Assembly (NCBI GenBank): GCA_964017235.1
Contig: OZ024933.1
Coordinates: 11,535,962 to 11,599,961 of the forward strand
Length of the DNA stretch: 64,000 bases
Direction: 5' to 3'
Origin: Sabellastarte sp. h YS-2021
Lineage: Eukaryota; Annelida; Polychaeta; Sabellida; Sabellidae
Below the pieces are notes generated by a model, which ran no database searches, had not been told where the DNA came from, and saw only the letters and a program-made list of their open reading frames with translations. Position numbers and translations under genes: made by a program. Positions 23,301-33,484 of the stretch are shown here, piece by piece (the first letter of the stretch is position 1; each line of letters begins with the position of its first letter).

Positions 23301-25400
23301 TCCTGTATCAAAACATTGTAAATCTGCAATTGTAGGGTACAAGGGATGGAACAGCCGGTTGCTAAGGTCACAACATTGTAAACAAACCTACGTAAAATAA
23401 TTTATTCCTTGTAAAAATAAAAAAATAATGAAAAAAAGTCTGTTAAATAATTTTATATGTCATGTTAGAATAGTAATAATCCATTCGTGCTCATGGTTTG
23501 TGTTCGGCATTTAACCATGGTCCTTCTGGATAATTTTACCGGAAGTACCATGGTTAAATGCTGAACACAAACCATGATCACTCATGGATTATTTCTACAG
23601 TAAAATATGCCGAAAAATACCGCAAATAAAGTGTATAAGGTAGCGAGTTACTATTTTACGTCATTGGCGTTTCTGACGTGATATGACGTCATATGGCTAT
23701 AGTCCCATGGAATAATGTTCCTTCAGTAGCGAAAGGGCTAGTGTAATGGACATACCAGATCTCGGCGTCCCTGGAGGCGGTTTCGCCACCAAGTAAAACC
23801 TATAATCATAGTACGTACTGTCTGTACTATGATGTAATGTACACATTAAAGTAATGAACTTGGAACATTAATCTTAAATATGCATGAAGACGTTGTATTT
23901 AAATGTTGAGACTGGATTTATATGTGGACGTGTAGACATGATAATTTATCGATAAAAATTAATAATGATTCAGACTCTTTCAGTATGCAGTAGAACCTTT
24001 ATTTATACAACACATTACATTTAGTGCTTTCTACTATTATATCAGTAATCAGTGATTAAATATTATCTATTTTGTACACAGTTGTCTGAAACATTTCACA
24101 AACAAAATATTGTTTGATCTTGTGATGACTTCTGTAATTAGTTAAGATACATAGAGTGCAGGGTACACAGTTACCATCTTCCAAAATCAACATTTTTCAA
24201 CTAATTTTGTTTTAATTCCACTTTTATATATGCATTGTACACTACACTATACATTGTTCCTATGACCATTGTTTAGCCATTTATATAATTTTAGATCACA
24301 GAAATGCTACAGTCTGTCCATTAGGGGAACCTAGAACATTGAAAGCAGAAGAGAATGGTATGTGAAGTGAGAACAAAACTTACACTCTCTGTTGTCACAG
24401 TCAGTTATAAACCTGAGGCAATGTACTTGGAAGCTCTGTAGCATATCTCGAGGTCCTCGGTTCCCTAAAACCGGTTTTCTAAAACTGGGTTTCTACTGGT
24501 CAGGTAGATTTTTAGCAAGGGTTATCTTTGGACAGGTTCTCACTTTTTTTCACTCAAATGTGTTATATTGATACTGAACACTCCTTTTCAATTACGTATC
24601 CTTACTAATTATAAGTATCTTAACTAATAATTTATGAATAGTGAAGCTGCATTATTTCATCCCTCTGAAAAGTCACTTATATTTTATTCAAGCCTATCAA
24701 ATATTCAGTGTATATTTTTCAATTGCAAATGGTTCAACAGCCAGAGTCATATTGGGACAGGTCCTCAGCATCATCACTTGAAGTGGTCGAACCGACACAG
24801 AGGTGACTGCCTGTAAATAGATACCAAACTTACTAATCACAAGGCCACCAAGGACCTCTGATTATCAATTTTATGGAAAATTTATAATTCACCACATGGC
24901 AATGGTGACCTGTAAAAATTTGCTGTATATATTTCACACATTGCTCTTGCATACAACAGAAGATATTACAAAGATCCTGATTAGATTTTAAACTATGAAA
25001 TTTTAAGCTACTCTTTTGGATACTCATTGAGCCAAAGTTATCCAGATGCACATAAATTTATGCCTTCAAAAGGCATAGAGGGAGGAAAATATTTTTGTCA
25101 GTGGCTTTCTCAAGGTTATCATTACAATTATGTAACAAATCTAACTTTTAATTTTATTTTGAGTTTTTTGTTCTCTATAACTAATAACTAGAACTCTAGT
25201 AAATATGCACATTTTAGGGGAAGAAAACTAATATACTCTATTTCGTGTTGAAAAACCTCATTATCGACAAAATCACTAATAATAATCTAAATTTTTGTTT
25301 TTCAGGCACCAATGTACCATCTGGGTCAGAAAAAATGTGGAAGAGATATACTTTTGGACTCTTTGTTTATTACACATTTTATATTATTCTATTCTCGTGA
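17311..25400 (+). CDS. Small Ig-domain cell-surface protein, five coding exons
   Basis: Five exons (17311-17347, 19437-19564, 22148-22379, 24295-24357, 25306-25400) join to 555 coding bases, 184 residues plus TGA. Every junction keeps the frame (intron phases 1, 0, 1, 1), and all introns start GT and end AG. Residues 1-15 form a signal peptide. Residues 18-130 look like one V-type Ig fold: B strand near 41-49, and an E-F segment with D107 and Y111 in the usual D-x3-Y spacing. Valine 113 and histidine 46 occupy the places of the usual disulfide cysteines. N-glycosylation sequons lie at N42, N52, N75, N122 and N136; Cys30 and Cys140 are the only mature cysteines. Residues 169-184 are hydrophobic and end the protein, after small residues at 159-161, fitting a GPI signal or a tail-less membrane anchor. 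Role unknown; a recognition or adhesion surface protein is an inference. The 22380 donor (gtcagt) is the weakest site. Confidence 0.75.
17640..18640 (+). repeat. Degenerate tandem repeat in intron 1
   Basis: Phrases like 'gccatcttgaatttctgtg', 'aaaatgc', 'tttatcttggaaac' and 'tttttgaccc' recur at least six times at roughly 100-155 bp spacing (near 17885, 18025, 18180, 18285, 18430 and 18575). The copies are well diverged. It lies wholly in intron 1 of the Ig gene. Confidence 0.65.
18641..19436. other. Rest of Ig gene intron 1
   Basis: AT-rich, with no repeat family or coding segment recognised. It ends in a good polypyrimidine tract and acceptor (tatttttcag). Confidence 0.6.
19437..19564 (+). 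CDS. Ig gene exon 2: N-terminal half of the Ig fold
   Basis: Acceptor tttttcag, 128 coding bases, donor gtaaga. Encodes residues 13-55, including Cys30, the B strand and sequons N42 and N52. The reading frame runs on from exon 1 in phase 1 and leaves in phase 0. Confidence 0.8.
20560..20910. repeat. 21-bp sub-terminal array, left side
   Basis: Units like 'ctaagttgtgggaatgagata' run first in one direction (20580-20700), then as the complement ('ttccaccacttactaacttg', 20740-20910). Translation gives a false proline- and phenylalanine-rich ORF. Confidence 0.7.
21010..21690 (+). mobile_element. Possible LTR-retrotransposon fragment inside the hAT-like element
   Basis: This segment interrupts the 21-bp arrays and differs in composition. 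It has a polyadenylation-like aataaa near 21523 and, about 45 bp later, 'tggcgatcct', which resembles a primer-binding site next to an LTR end. Ends and target duplication were not found, so this is tentative. Confidence 0.3.
21700..21960 (+). repeat. 21-bp sub-terminal array, right side
   Basis: About twelve units of the type 'taatgacttgctaacttgtgg' in tandem, the same motif as at the left end of the element. Confidence 0.75.
22148..22379 (+). CDS. Ig gene exon 3: main part of the Ig fold
   Basis: Acceptor gatacag, then 77 codons and one base to a donor at gtcagt. Encodes residues 56-132, with sequons N75 and N122 and the diagnostic stretch GIIITITNIQKKDLRKYEV (residues 95-113), where a canonical domain would place D-x-G-x-Y-x-C. 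A second possible donor (gtaaac near 22215) has the same phase and would give a shorter splice form. Confidence 0.75.
22556..22705 (-). mobile_element. SINE fragment in intron 3
   Basis: 'caacagccagggtcatattc' and 'cagtcgacacc' match, in reverse, the body of the third SINE type (compare 24724-24860). The tRNA-like head is degraded. Confidence 0.4.
23473..23595. repeat. Long imperfect hairpin in intron 3
   Basis: Arms of about 48 bp (23474-23521 and 23547-23594) are complementary at about 43 positions, with a 25-base loop. The core of each arm is the pair 'catttaaccatggt' and 'accatggttaaatg'. It may be a small foldback element. Confidence 0.75.
24295..24357 (+). CDS. Ig gene exon 4: membrane-proximal linker
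   Basis: Short 63-bp exon between acceptor ataattttag and donor gtatgt, phase 1 at both ends. Encodes residues 133-153 with sequon N136 and Cys140. The frame is open only in the phase dictated by exon 3, which supports it. Confidence 0.7.
24724..24860 (-). mobile_element. tRNA-derived SINE (third type) in intron 4
   Basis: On the minus strand it reads 'ccttggtggccttgtgatta', then 'tgtgtcggttcgacc' (box B-like), then 'gaggacctgtcccaatatga', the same order as at 16755-16985. Confidence 0.6.
25306..25400 (+). CDS. Ig gene exon 5: hydrophobic C-terminus and stop
   Basis: Strong acceptor (tttttgtttttcag), then residues 154-184 and TGA at 25398-25400. The tail FGLFVYYTFYIILFS is hydrophobic to the last residue, preceded by a short charged spacer and small residues (SGS at 159-161). 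Nothing cytosolic is encoded, hence the GPI-anchor reading. Confidence 0.75.
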
Positions 25401-25450
25401 TTCAACTGATGGGTACATCAGCTTATGTATCCGATCCTACTAGAGTAAGA

Positions 25451-25639
25451 AATCTAAAATTCGCCACATATCTGAAATTCGCCACATGTGAAAATGCTAA
25501 TAAAATCAATGACTTGTGGTGAGATTTGTTGAATGTATACTAAATTATAGCTTTTGAACTGAAAATACCAATTTTTAGTCAAAAACATCATTTTCTTCAT
25601 AAAATTAACTAAAGTTTTATAGGTGGCGAATTTTAGATT
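25451..25639. mobile_element. Small foldback element in the Ig gene 3' UTR
   Basis: Inverted ends 'aatctaaaattcgccac' (25451-25467) and its exact complement (25623-25639) enclose about 155 bp. A second inner copy of the 'aaattcgccaca' motif follows the left end. It would lie in, or overlap, the 3' UTR of the Ig gene. Confidence 0.65.
25499..25504 (+). promoter_or_regulatory. Candidate polyadenylation signal of the Ig gene
   Basis: An AATAAA hexamer lies about 100 bases after the stop codon and within the small foldback element, so the element may supply the mRNA end. Confidence 0.4.
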
Positions 25640-26569
25640 TTATGATACCTAGCACATGCAAGAGCGGTTCCATAAAGAACACATGTGACACATGTCTATA
25701 TACAAGATTGTGACATACAGTATCACTGCTGCCAGTTGTGTACACTATGAGTGGACGTTGCAACCTATTTTTACTTATATTGGATGGTTCAAGATTATTA
25801 ATCAAAATCAAATAATCATCTTCTTTACTGTTCGTTTTCATTTATCCAGTTCAGTTTAGTAGCCTAGGACCCCCAACACTCGATAATTTGGTCTAAAATC
25901 AGTTAAATCTTACAATAAATCTCAGAAATGTAACAGACATATTATATCTGGCTAAACCAACCCATATTTTGTCAGGGTAATATTTCACATTGGGCCACTT
26001 CTTCCAAATTATGTAGGGGTTGCCGAAACTAAAAAGTGCCTTTATCACGCTTATTACCTGACTTACTACTGGATACAGAGGTTTAGAATGTGAATGTGTG
26101 GTCTCATAAAGCCTTAGGCCCTGCCTTCAAGGCTGTGCAAACCTAAAGTGGATATATCTTGCTTAATATTCATACTACATATTTGGGTGGAAATAATATA
26201 ATAGTTGTTTGGAATCTGTTGATATAGTGTGAGAATTCACAAGTGGCAGTACATACACCCACTGTATTAACATTGTACATGTTCTTGATGTTACACATGG
26301 TTGTAATTGGTCATATTATTCTAGATAGTCATGTTATTCTGGCGAATCATTTACTTGTGTTTATTGTTTTGATAAATGATGTTTATGATCAGAATTTCAT
26401 CAGATAAGAACTTACATTTACTTTTCCATGATATGAATTGCTATAGATTGTACCAGGTTTTGCTTCATTCAAGCTTCCATGTCACTTGCTTCTAGAAATC
26501 TAAGATCTAAAGGTTTGATGCAGGCATCATGTAAAATTTTATTTTATGAAAAGCCTAGATTCAGAGAAT
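25640..26569. other. Unassigned AT-rich stretch
   Basis: No supported gene or repeat. A 74-codon minus-strand ORF at 25617-25841 has no recognisable feature. Confidence 0.35.
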
Positions 26570-26735
26570 GAACCTCGGTAGCCTGGTGGGTTATCTGGTT
26601 TGACATCTAATCACAAGACGACACCCTCTATGTGGGTTCAGCTCCCACACATAACCAAGTGCGGATGACCTTTCCTAATATGTCCCTGGTTGCTGAACTT
26701 GATGTAAAACCCCAACTTTGAACTTTAAGACTGCG
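26570..26735 (+). mobile_element. tRNA-derived SINE (third type)
   Basis: Box A-like tagcctggtgggttatctgg at 26579, box B ggttcagctcc at 26635, then 'gatgacctttcctaatatg' and 'gatgtaaaaccccaac'. The body matches the copies at 16755 and 24724. Confidence 0.65.
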
Positions 26736-27679
26736 AGAACATACAGCATTAAAATATGGGTTAAATTTATTCCAGCACAAAACAGTGTCAAGTTAAAGGC
26801 AATTCAAGTTCTAAAGACCCTTACAAAAACTAAATGTTTCCTGGTGTTATCCAAACATGATGAAACTTTTGTTCTTTGAAATTGATAAAACATATGTGAC
26901 AGTGTAATTACTCATTTGCAAATGCAATGACACTTCAGGGATATTAGTGGTGGGCAAATCTCTACTGCAATTTTTGCATTGCTGTAACATTTATTATTGT
27001 TTTTATGTACTTCCAAACACATTTGCTTAATTTGGTATATGTCTAATTTACTTGCAAATAAAATTAAATAATAGCAATAGTAATGATAATAAAATAAATA
27101 GCAACTACTGTTGCCAAGGTGAATATGTTTTATAGTGGTTTGTTTGTTTGTCTGTTTGTTGCTGCATAGTCCTAATTTCTGAGTGAAAATTATACTATGT
27201 CTTTATGTGTTGTAACAAGAGGCATTTAATTGAGTGAATTTAGAAATATCTCATGGTAAAGCTCTTACAAATGTTCATATTCATTGATGCACTGGTGCAA
27301 TGGGTAGTGTTTACAACTGACTTTATAGTCTTTTGGGGGTTTAATTAAACAAGTGCCCTCACACTCTTGTGAGTAATGAGATAACTGTAGTTCATATTTA
27401 AATTGTATTGGACAGAAGTGTAATCAAATGTTGCTTCTTTATTCTTGTATTTCGACTGTTATGAAGCTTTGTTATAGGAGTACATTTTCTACTTGTTAAT
27501 AACAGTGAATTAATAATAAAAGCTGGACGTGTTTGTATTCACTGATGGTAACCTTTAGAATATGTTTGTGTTATTGACAACCAATGGGGTACATAAATAT
27601 GTAATTTAAACACATATGCTTCCAATTCTTACAAATAAATGTAAAAAATCCTACATGTCCCCGCACACTATTACCACTC
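26736..27679. other. Unassigned AT-rich stretch
   Basis: Apart from short simple-sequence runs (gtttgtttgtctg near 27140), nothing is recognised up to the left edge of the Ty3/Gypsy LTR. Confidence 0.35.
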
Positions 27680-28625
27680 TGTAACAGCTCTGGACGTGCA
27701 GGGGTTGGTTGTCGGTGAAATGAGACTCAAGCTCAACTAAAAGCTTTATTTCCTATCTACATATGGTGGACTACCATGACAATCAATGAACAATCAGCAC
27801 CAGTAGTTGTCGTCCATCATTGACCAGAAAATACACCTATACAAACAGTAATAAATACCATTATAATGACAGAACTGCTGAATACACATATTAGCTCACA
27901 TAATACATTAATTACTTTATACCTGAAATATCATTTTACATGTTCATCACAGCCAATCATATATCACGTTTGTATTATATAAATATTGCCAATATCCGTA
28001 TTAAATGCACTGACCATGAATGTAAACAAACAACTAAATGAACATAACTAAAACTACTAAAATTACAGCTACAACTACAAGCCCTTACCTGACTGATCTG
28101 AATAATAATCTACCTTTCAGATAATTATACCAAAGTACACAAGTTACATATTGCTTGAATCATTATCGAATAATAAATAAGATTTATCAGTAACCCATAA
28201 TTAAACTACCAGATTAACTGTCAGCAGCATTATAGAAATTAACACAAACTTCAGATTATAATCAATAAAAGTCAAAGTATCTTTGTACTAAGTCACAACA
28301 TATGAAAAGGACTATTTATGACATAATCACTGTCATACAGTATTCAATCATTCCTAACACACAAACACTCATAACATATGACAAACCTGCACACAGCTTT
28401 CCTGAGCTACAGTTCCATACTAATCATCCCAAATCACTGTGTAACCACAAACACACAAAGGTTCTCTCTCCTTGCCTTTCAAAACCCAACAAAGGGCAAA
28501 CCGCGCCTTTTCCTCACTTCAAAACACTTGCAATACTTCAGCCGTACAAATAAACAGCCGTTCAATACTATAAACGATCAAACGATAAACCCTAAAATAT
28601 CAATTCTCGCGACCGCACTGTGACA
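27680..28625 (-). mobile_element. 3' long terminal repeat of the Ty3/Gypsy element
   Basis: Read on the minus strand this 946-bp stretch begins TGTCACAG and ends CTGTTACA, the usual TG...CA form with a short inverted terminus. An AATAAA signal (minus strand, near 27745) lies about 65 bp from its 3' end. A purine tract (GCAGGGAAATA, minus) precedes it directly, as expected of the plus-strand primer site. The matching 5' LTR is not in the window, so neither LTR identity nor the target duplication can be checked. Confidence 0.65.
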
Positions 28626-28935
28626 TATTTCCCTGCATCAGGAAATGTCATCCTGACATTTGTTTCCCTCATCACATCAATCGGATGTGATAGTTCCAAT
28701 AACATGACATCATTGAGAAACTTTATTAACTTTCTCACCCTAACATCAACTTTCTCCAGTTGTCAATGCTGTAATACTACAAACAAAATCAAGAAAATTA
28801 AATCAACCACAATGATAAACTATAAATGTTAAATTTAGTTAAATGCAAAAAACATTTCATAACTCAACTTTCACCAACATAATGATTGTTTTTTTCAATC
28901 AATGAAATTCAAAAGAATCTCAGACAAAACTAAAA
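28626..28935 (-). other. Ty3/Gypsy 3' untranslated region and polypurine tract
   Basis: Non-coding interval between the pol stop codon and the LTR, ending on the minus strand with the purine-rich primer-like tract. Confidence 0.55.
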
Positions 28936-30645
28936 TTAAAACAACTGCATTACCTGTTTTAGAAAATTTACTTTTCTTTCTACATCACCTTGTGCATGTG
29001 ATGCTTGTCCAAAATTATAAACAAAATCTTTGTCCAGATGCGCTCTTGATCTTAGCCTACTAGATCTCCTAGGAGCTGGTTGAGGAGTCTCAATCTCATT
29101 ACCAAAACTTTCCTCCTTATCCATCTCTTCAGCCGCAGTACCTTCCTCTGATGTTACTTCCAACACTAAATCCTGTTCTTCATCAACTCTTTCCTCATCT
29201 TCTTCAACTACTTCCTCTTCATCATCAATTCTTTCGTGATCCTCTTCACCTACTTCCTCCCTTCCAGAGGAATCACTCCGTGAGTCCAATTCAAGATAAG
29301 TATCATCTGCTCTAACATTAACTTTCACATCATTACTAATTGAGTTTCCTAATACACTTGAAATGTCTATTTCTTCACTAGCACTCCGTGACTCCTGAAC
29401 TCCTGATGGGGTTCCAGCCGAAGCATGAATTTCACGCCTAACACCCCTTGGTGCAGGTGTTGGAATATCCCTACCCATTGACATCCTCAATGGGGGTGCC
29501 ACTGGAAATGGTCCAACAGTAAGCGTTGCTTTATCCAACGTCTGACTTGAATCAACAGAAGAGTCAGATAATCCAGTGTTCATACTATCTCCAAGCGTTG
29601 TGACTGAAACTTCTCGGTCATTTAATGGAATCCACGGTAGAGGCAGCAATAAATTTCTGTGTACTACTCTAATCTTCTTTGATCCTTGCTCCAACCTCAC
29701 TTCATAAACAGGAATGTTGTCATTCGGTTTTCCCATTACAACATAAACTTCTTCACTCCATTTATCTGCTAACTTATTTGTCCCCTTTAAACCCACATTC
29801 CGTAGGAGTACTCGATCCCCAATTTCCAAGAAAGCACCTCGGATCTTACGATCATAAACTTTTTTATGACCCATTTGATTGGTCTTTGTTGCAGACTCAG
29901 CAACTTCAAAAGCCTTTTTCAACTGATTTTGAAGAGAAACAACATACTGATCCACAGATGTAGTATCCTGGTCTTCCACTTTTCCTAACACAAGATCCAC
30001 AGGAATTCTGGGATGATGTCCGAACATCAGGCAATATGGAGAAAATCCTGTTGTATCGTGTTTTGTACAGTTGTACGCATGTATGAACGATCCAATGCGA
30101 CTCTTCCAGTTCTGTTTCTGAGTAGGTTCCAAGGTCCCCAACATACTCAACAAGGTGGAGTTGAACCTTTCAGCCAATCCGTTTCCCATAGGATGGTATG
30201 GTGTTGTCCTACTTTTCTCAATCTCAGCAATCTTACAAAGTTCAGCAATTGTCCTACTCTCGAAATTTCTTCCTTGATCGCTGTGCAACCTTTTAGGGAA
30301 TCCATAATGAACGAAGTAGTTCTCAAAGAGTACTTTTGCAGTCGTCCTTGCAGTTTGATTCCGTGTAGGGTACGCTTGGGAATACTTGGTAAAATGATCT
30401 GTAACCACAAGAATGTTTTCCACTCCTTTCGAAGGTTCCAACTTCAAAAAATCCATACAAACCAATTCTAATGGTTGTGTAGTGGTAGTATTAACCAAAG
30501 GAGCTCTTGGCGGGTGAAGCTCTTTTCTGCGAATACATCTGTTGCAATGGGTGATATGATCTACAACTGATTTATGCATTCCAACCCAAAAATATCTTTC
30601 ACGAAGCAACTCAAGTGAACGATTACGCCCCAAGTGACCCATCTT
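28936..30645 (-). pseudogene. Ty3/Gypsy integrase (3' part of pol)
   Basis: A 568-codon open stretch holds the integrase of the split element. The HHCC zinc site is cut at the N-terminus: its first half lies in the neighbouring frame. The catalytic core shows Asp64, Asp122 and Glu158 with 35 residues between the last two, the D,D(35)E pattern that inserts retroelement DNA into chromosomes. A long acidic tail (about residues 440-510), unusually rich in Glu, Asp and Val, precedes a basic end. The upstream frame break and the two large insertions elsewhere mean no complete polyprotein can be made, so this is called a pseudogene though this part is intact. Confidence 0.85.
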
Positions 30646-31277
30646 GACCCATGCACATGATTCAAAGCCACTTGCTGAAACTTCTTGGGTAACATCAGCT
30701 GTCTACATTTTTCGCCATGAACAGTGCGTGTTCTCATCAGTAAATCACCAATGATCGAAAGATTTTTCCTTTCTTTCCACAGCAATCTTGCTCCAGCCGA
30801 AAAATCACTCTCCTTCAACTTATGAGATAATCTCAATTTTAATTCCCTGATGACAGGATCGTTATCCTGTTCCTCCACCCAATCTATGTCCTGACCCAGT
30901 GCATTTGATCCGAGTTGGTCCAGTTCTACTGGAATGACCTGCTGGCCATAACAGAAACTAGTCACTGGATGACATTCTTCCAGATGTACATTCAAAACTT
31001 GGTTAACCATAGTGGTAGTAATCTCAGGCCAATCTATGCGCGATAACGCATCTGCCACTCTGTTTGATGTCCCAGCACAATACTTGATTGCAAATGGATA
31101 GTTTGCAAGCTGCGCAACCCACCGTTGACCAGTAGCATCCAACTTTGCAGTGGTCAAAATGTAAGTCAATGGATTATTGTCAGTGAATACGGTAAACTCA
31201 TTTCCGTATAAATAATCATGAAACTTTTCAGTAATAGCCCATTTTAATGCCAGAAATTCCAGCTTGTGAATAGGATA
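30640..31277 (-). pseudogene. Ty3/Gypsy RNase H C-terminal part and connector
   Basis: Starting at the insertion edge (31277), the frame reads the C-terminal half of RNase H, including an FTDNNPL motif with a catalytic Asp, then VADALSRI. About 150 residues of connector follow, up to the first histidines of the integrase zinc site. The frame then shifts by one base near 30640. Its N-terminal half lies 25.5 kb away at 56820-57052, which shows directly that one gene was split. Confidence 0.85.
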
Positions 31278-31309
31278 ATTAAGCGTCCCTTGAAAAGGGG
31301 ACGCTTATT
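31278..31309. repeat. Left terminal hairpin of E copy 1
   Basis: 'attaagcgtccc' and 'gggacgcttatt' are complementary at 11 of 12 positions around an 8-base loop. The same sequence opens copy 2 at 50808. The core gggacgctt recurs near the right end of E (56793-56801). Confidence 0.75.
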
Positions 31310-31333
31310 GGTTTCACCCCTGGTTTTCAGTCA

Positions 31334-31348
31334 GCCGCCGCCGCCGCC

Positions 31349-31386
<38 letters not shown>
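31334..31386 (+). repeat. GCC microsatellite
   Basis: About 17 GCC triplets with one interruption (cca). The matching tract in copy 2 (50864-50904) is shorter and has two interruptions. It is a sharp GC island in AT-rich surroundings. Confidence 0.95.
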
Positions 31387-31724
31387 ACTATCGTCTCCCT
31401 TGAATATCTCCCTTGTTATTAGGCCTATCCAAATGATATGTGGCAGTGTTCTTCTATAGGCGTGGGGAAATTTTTTGACAGGCATAAATTTAACCTTTGA
31501 CCTTTATCAAGGTCACATTATCAAAAATTCAAAAAAAAATTTACTTCCTTTTTACTAGATTTCCTCAGAAAGTACTGGGTGTGGGTCAACCAAATTTGGT
31601 ATGCACATTCCTGAGGGAAGAATCTAGGCGCCAGACGATATTGGAATCAATCGGGCCATAATTGACCGATTGACGGGTGATTGATTATAAGTTCATAAAA
31701 ATTTTGCTAAGATTAAGCCTTGAA

Positions 31725-33484
31725 CTCGCTTATTATTGATCGTAGAGGTTTGGGATGGTATACCAACATATAGGAAATCATGTGCTGGGAATCTTCTGGT
31801 GTGGTCAGATTTGACCTTGGGCCCCTCGTTCAAGGTCAAGCAAGGATAGGCAAAGTTTAAAGTGCTTATAACTCGCTTATTATTGGTCCTAGAGGTTTGG
31901 GATGGTATACCAACATATAGGAAACCATGGGCTGGGAATCTTTTGGTGTGGTCAGATTTGACCTTGGACATCTCCTTCAAGGTCAAACGGGGATAGCCAA
32001 ACTGGAAAGTGCTTATAACTCGCTTATTATTAGTCCTAGAGGTTTGGGATGGTATACCAACATATAGGAAATCTTGTGCTGGGAATCTTCTGGTGTGGTC
32101 GCATTTGACCTTGGGCCCCCCCTTCAAGGTCAAACGAGCATAGCCAAACTTAAAAGTGCTTATAACTCGCGTATTATTGGTCCTAGAGGTTTGGGATGGT
32201 ATACCAACATATAGGAAATCATGGGCTGGGAATCTTCTGGTGTGGTCGGATTTGACCTTGGGCCCCCCGTTCAAGGTCAAAAGAGCATAGCCAAACTTAA
32301 AAGTGCTTATAACTCGCTTATTATTGGTCCTAGAGGTTTGTGATGGTATACCAACATATAGGAAATCATGTGCTGGGAATCTTCTGGTGTGGTCGCATTT
32401 GACCTTGGGCCCCCCCTTCAAGGTCAAACGAGGATAGCCAAACTGAAAAGTGCTTATAACTCGCTTATTATTAGTCCTAGAGGTTTGGGATGGTATACCA
32501 ACATATAGGAAATCATGTGCTGGGAATCTTCTGGTTTGGTCGCATTTGACCTTGGGCCCCCCCTTCAAGGTCAAACGAGGATAGCCAAACTGAAAAGTGC
32601 TTATAACTCGCTTATTATTAGTCCTAGAGGTTTGGGATGGTATACCAACATATAGGAAATCATGTGCTGGGAATCTTCTGGTGTGGTCGCATTTGACCTT
32701 GGGCCCCCCCTTCAAGGTCAAACGAGGATAGCCAAACTTAAAAGTGCTTATAACTCGCTTATTATTGGTCCTAGAGGTTTGGGATGGTATACCAACATAT
32801 AGGAAATCATGGGCTGGGAATCTTCTGGTGTGGTCGGATTTGACCTTGGGCCCCTCGTTCAAGGTCAAAAGAGCATAGCCAAACTTAAAAGTGCTTATAA
32901 CTCGCTTATTATTGGTCCTAGAGGTTTGTAATGGTATACCAACATATAGGAAATCATGTGCTGGGAATCTTCTGGTTTGGTCGCATTTGACCTTGGGCCC
33001 CCTCTTCAAGGTCAAACGAGGATAGCCAAACTGAAAAGTGCTTATAACTCGCTTATTATTGGTCCTAGAGGTTTGGGATGGTATACCAACATATAGGAAA
33101 TCATGTGCTGGGAATCTTCTGGTGTGGTCAGATTTGACCTTGGGCCTCTCCTTCAAGGTCAAACGAGGATAGCCAAACAAAAATGTTTATAACTCGCTTA
33201 TTATTGGTCCTAGAGGTTTGGGATGGTAAACCAACATATAGGAAATCATAGGCTGGGAATCTTTTGGTGTGGTTAGATTTGACCTTGGGCCTCTCCTTCA
33301 AGGTCAAACGAGGATAGCCAAACTTTAAAGTGCTTATAACTCGCTTATTATTAGTCCTAGAGGTTTGGGATGGTATACCAACATATAGGAAATCATGTGC
33401 AGGGAATCTTCTGGTGTGGTCAGATTTGACCTTGGGCCTCTCCTTCAAGGTCAAACGAGGATAGCCAAACATAAAAATGTTTAT
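31725..33484. repeat. 147-bp satellite array 1a
   Basis: Twelve tandem units of exactly 147 bp (unit starts at 31725, 31872, 32019 and so on). Each unit carries 'tgaccttgg' and 'ttcaaggtca', an inverted pair with about 11 bases between. On the minus strand every unit is open as a 49-residue repeat, so long ORFs (495 codons) result simply from the period being a multiple of three. Confidence 0.95.

Noticed and set aside
31693..33180. Long minus-strand ORFs over the 147-bp arrays as genuine protein genes
   Set aside because: The period is a multiple of three and the consensus has no stop in this frame, so openness needs no selection. Units differ at amino-acid-changing positions and the arrays differ freely in unit number.
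31725..33484. CRISPR-like array
   Set aside because: The 147-bp units are contiguous, with no unique spacers, and the DNA is eukaryotic.
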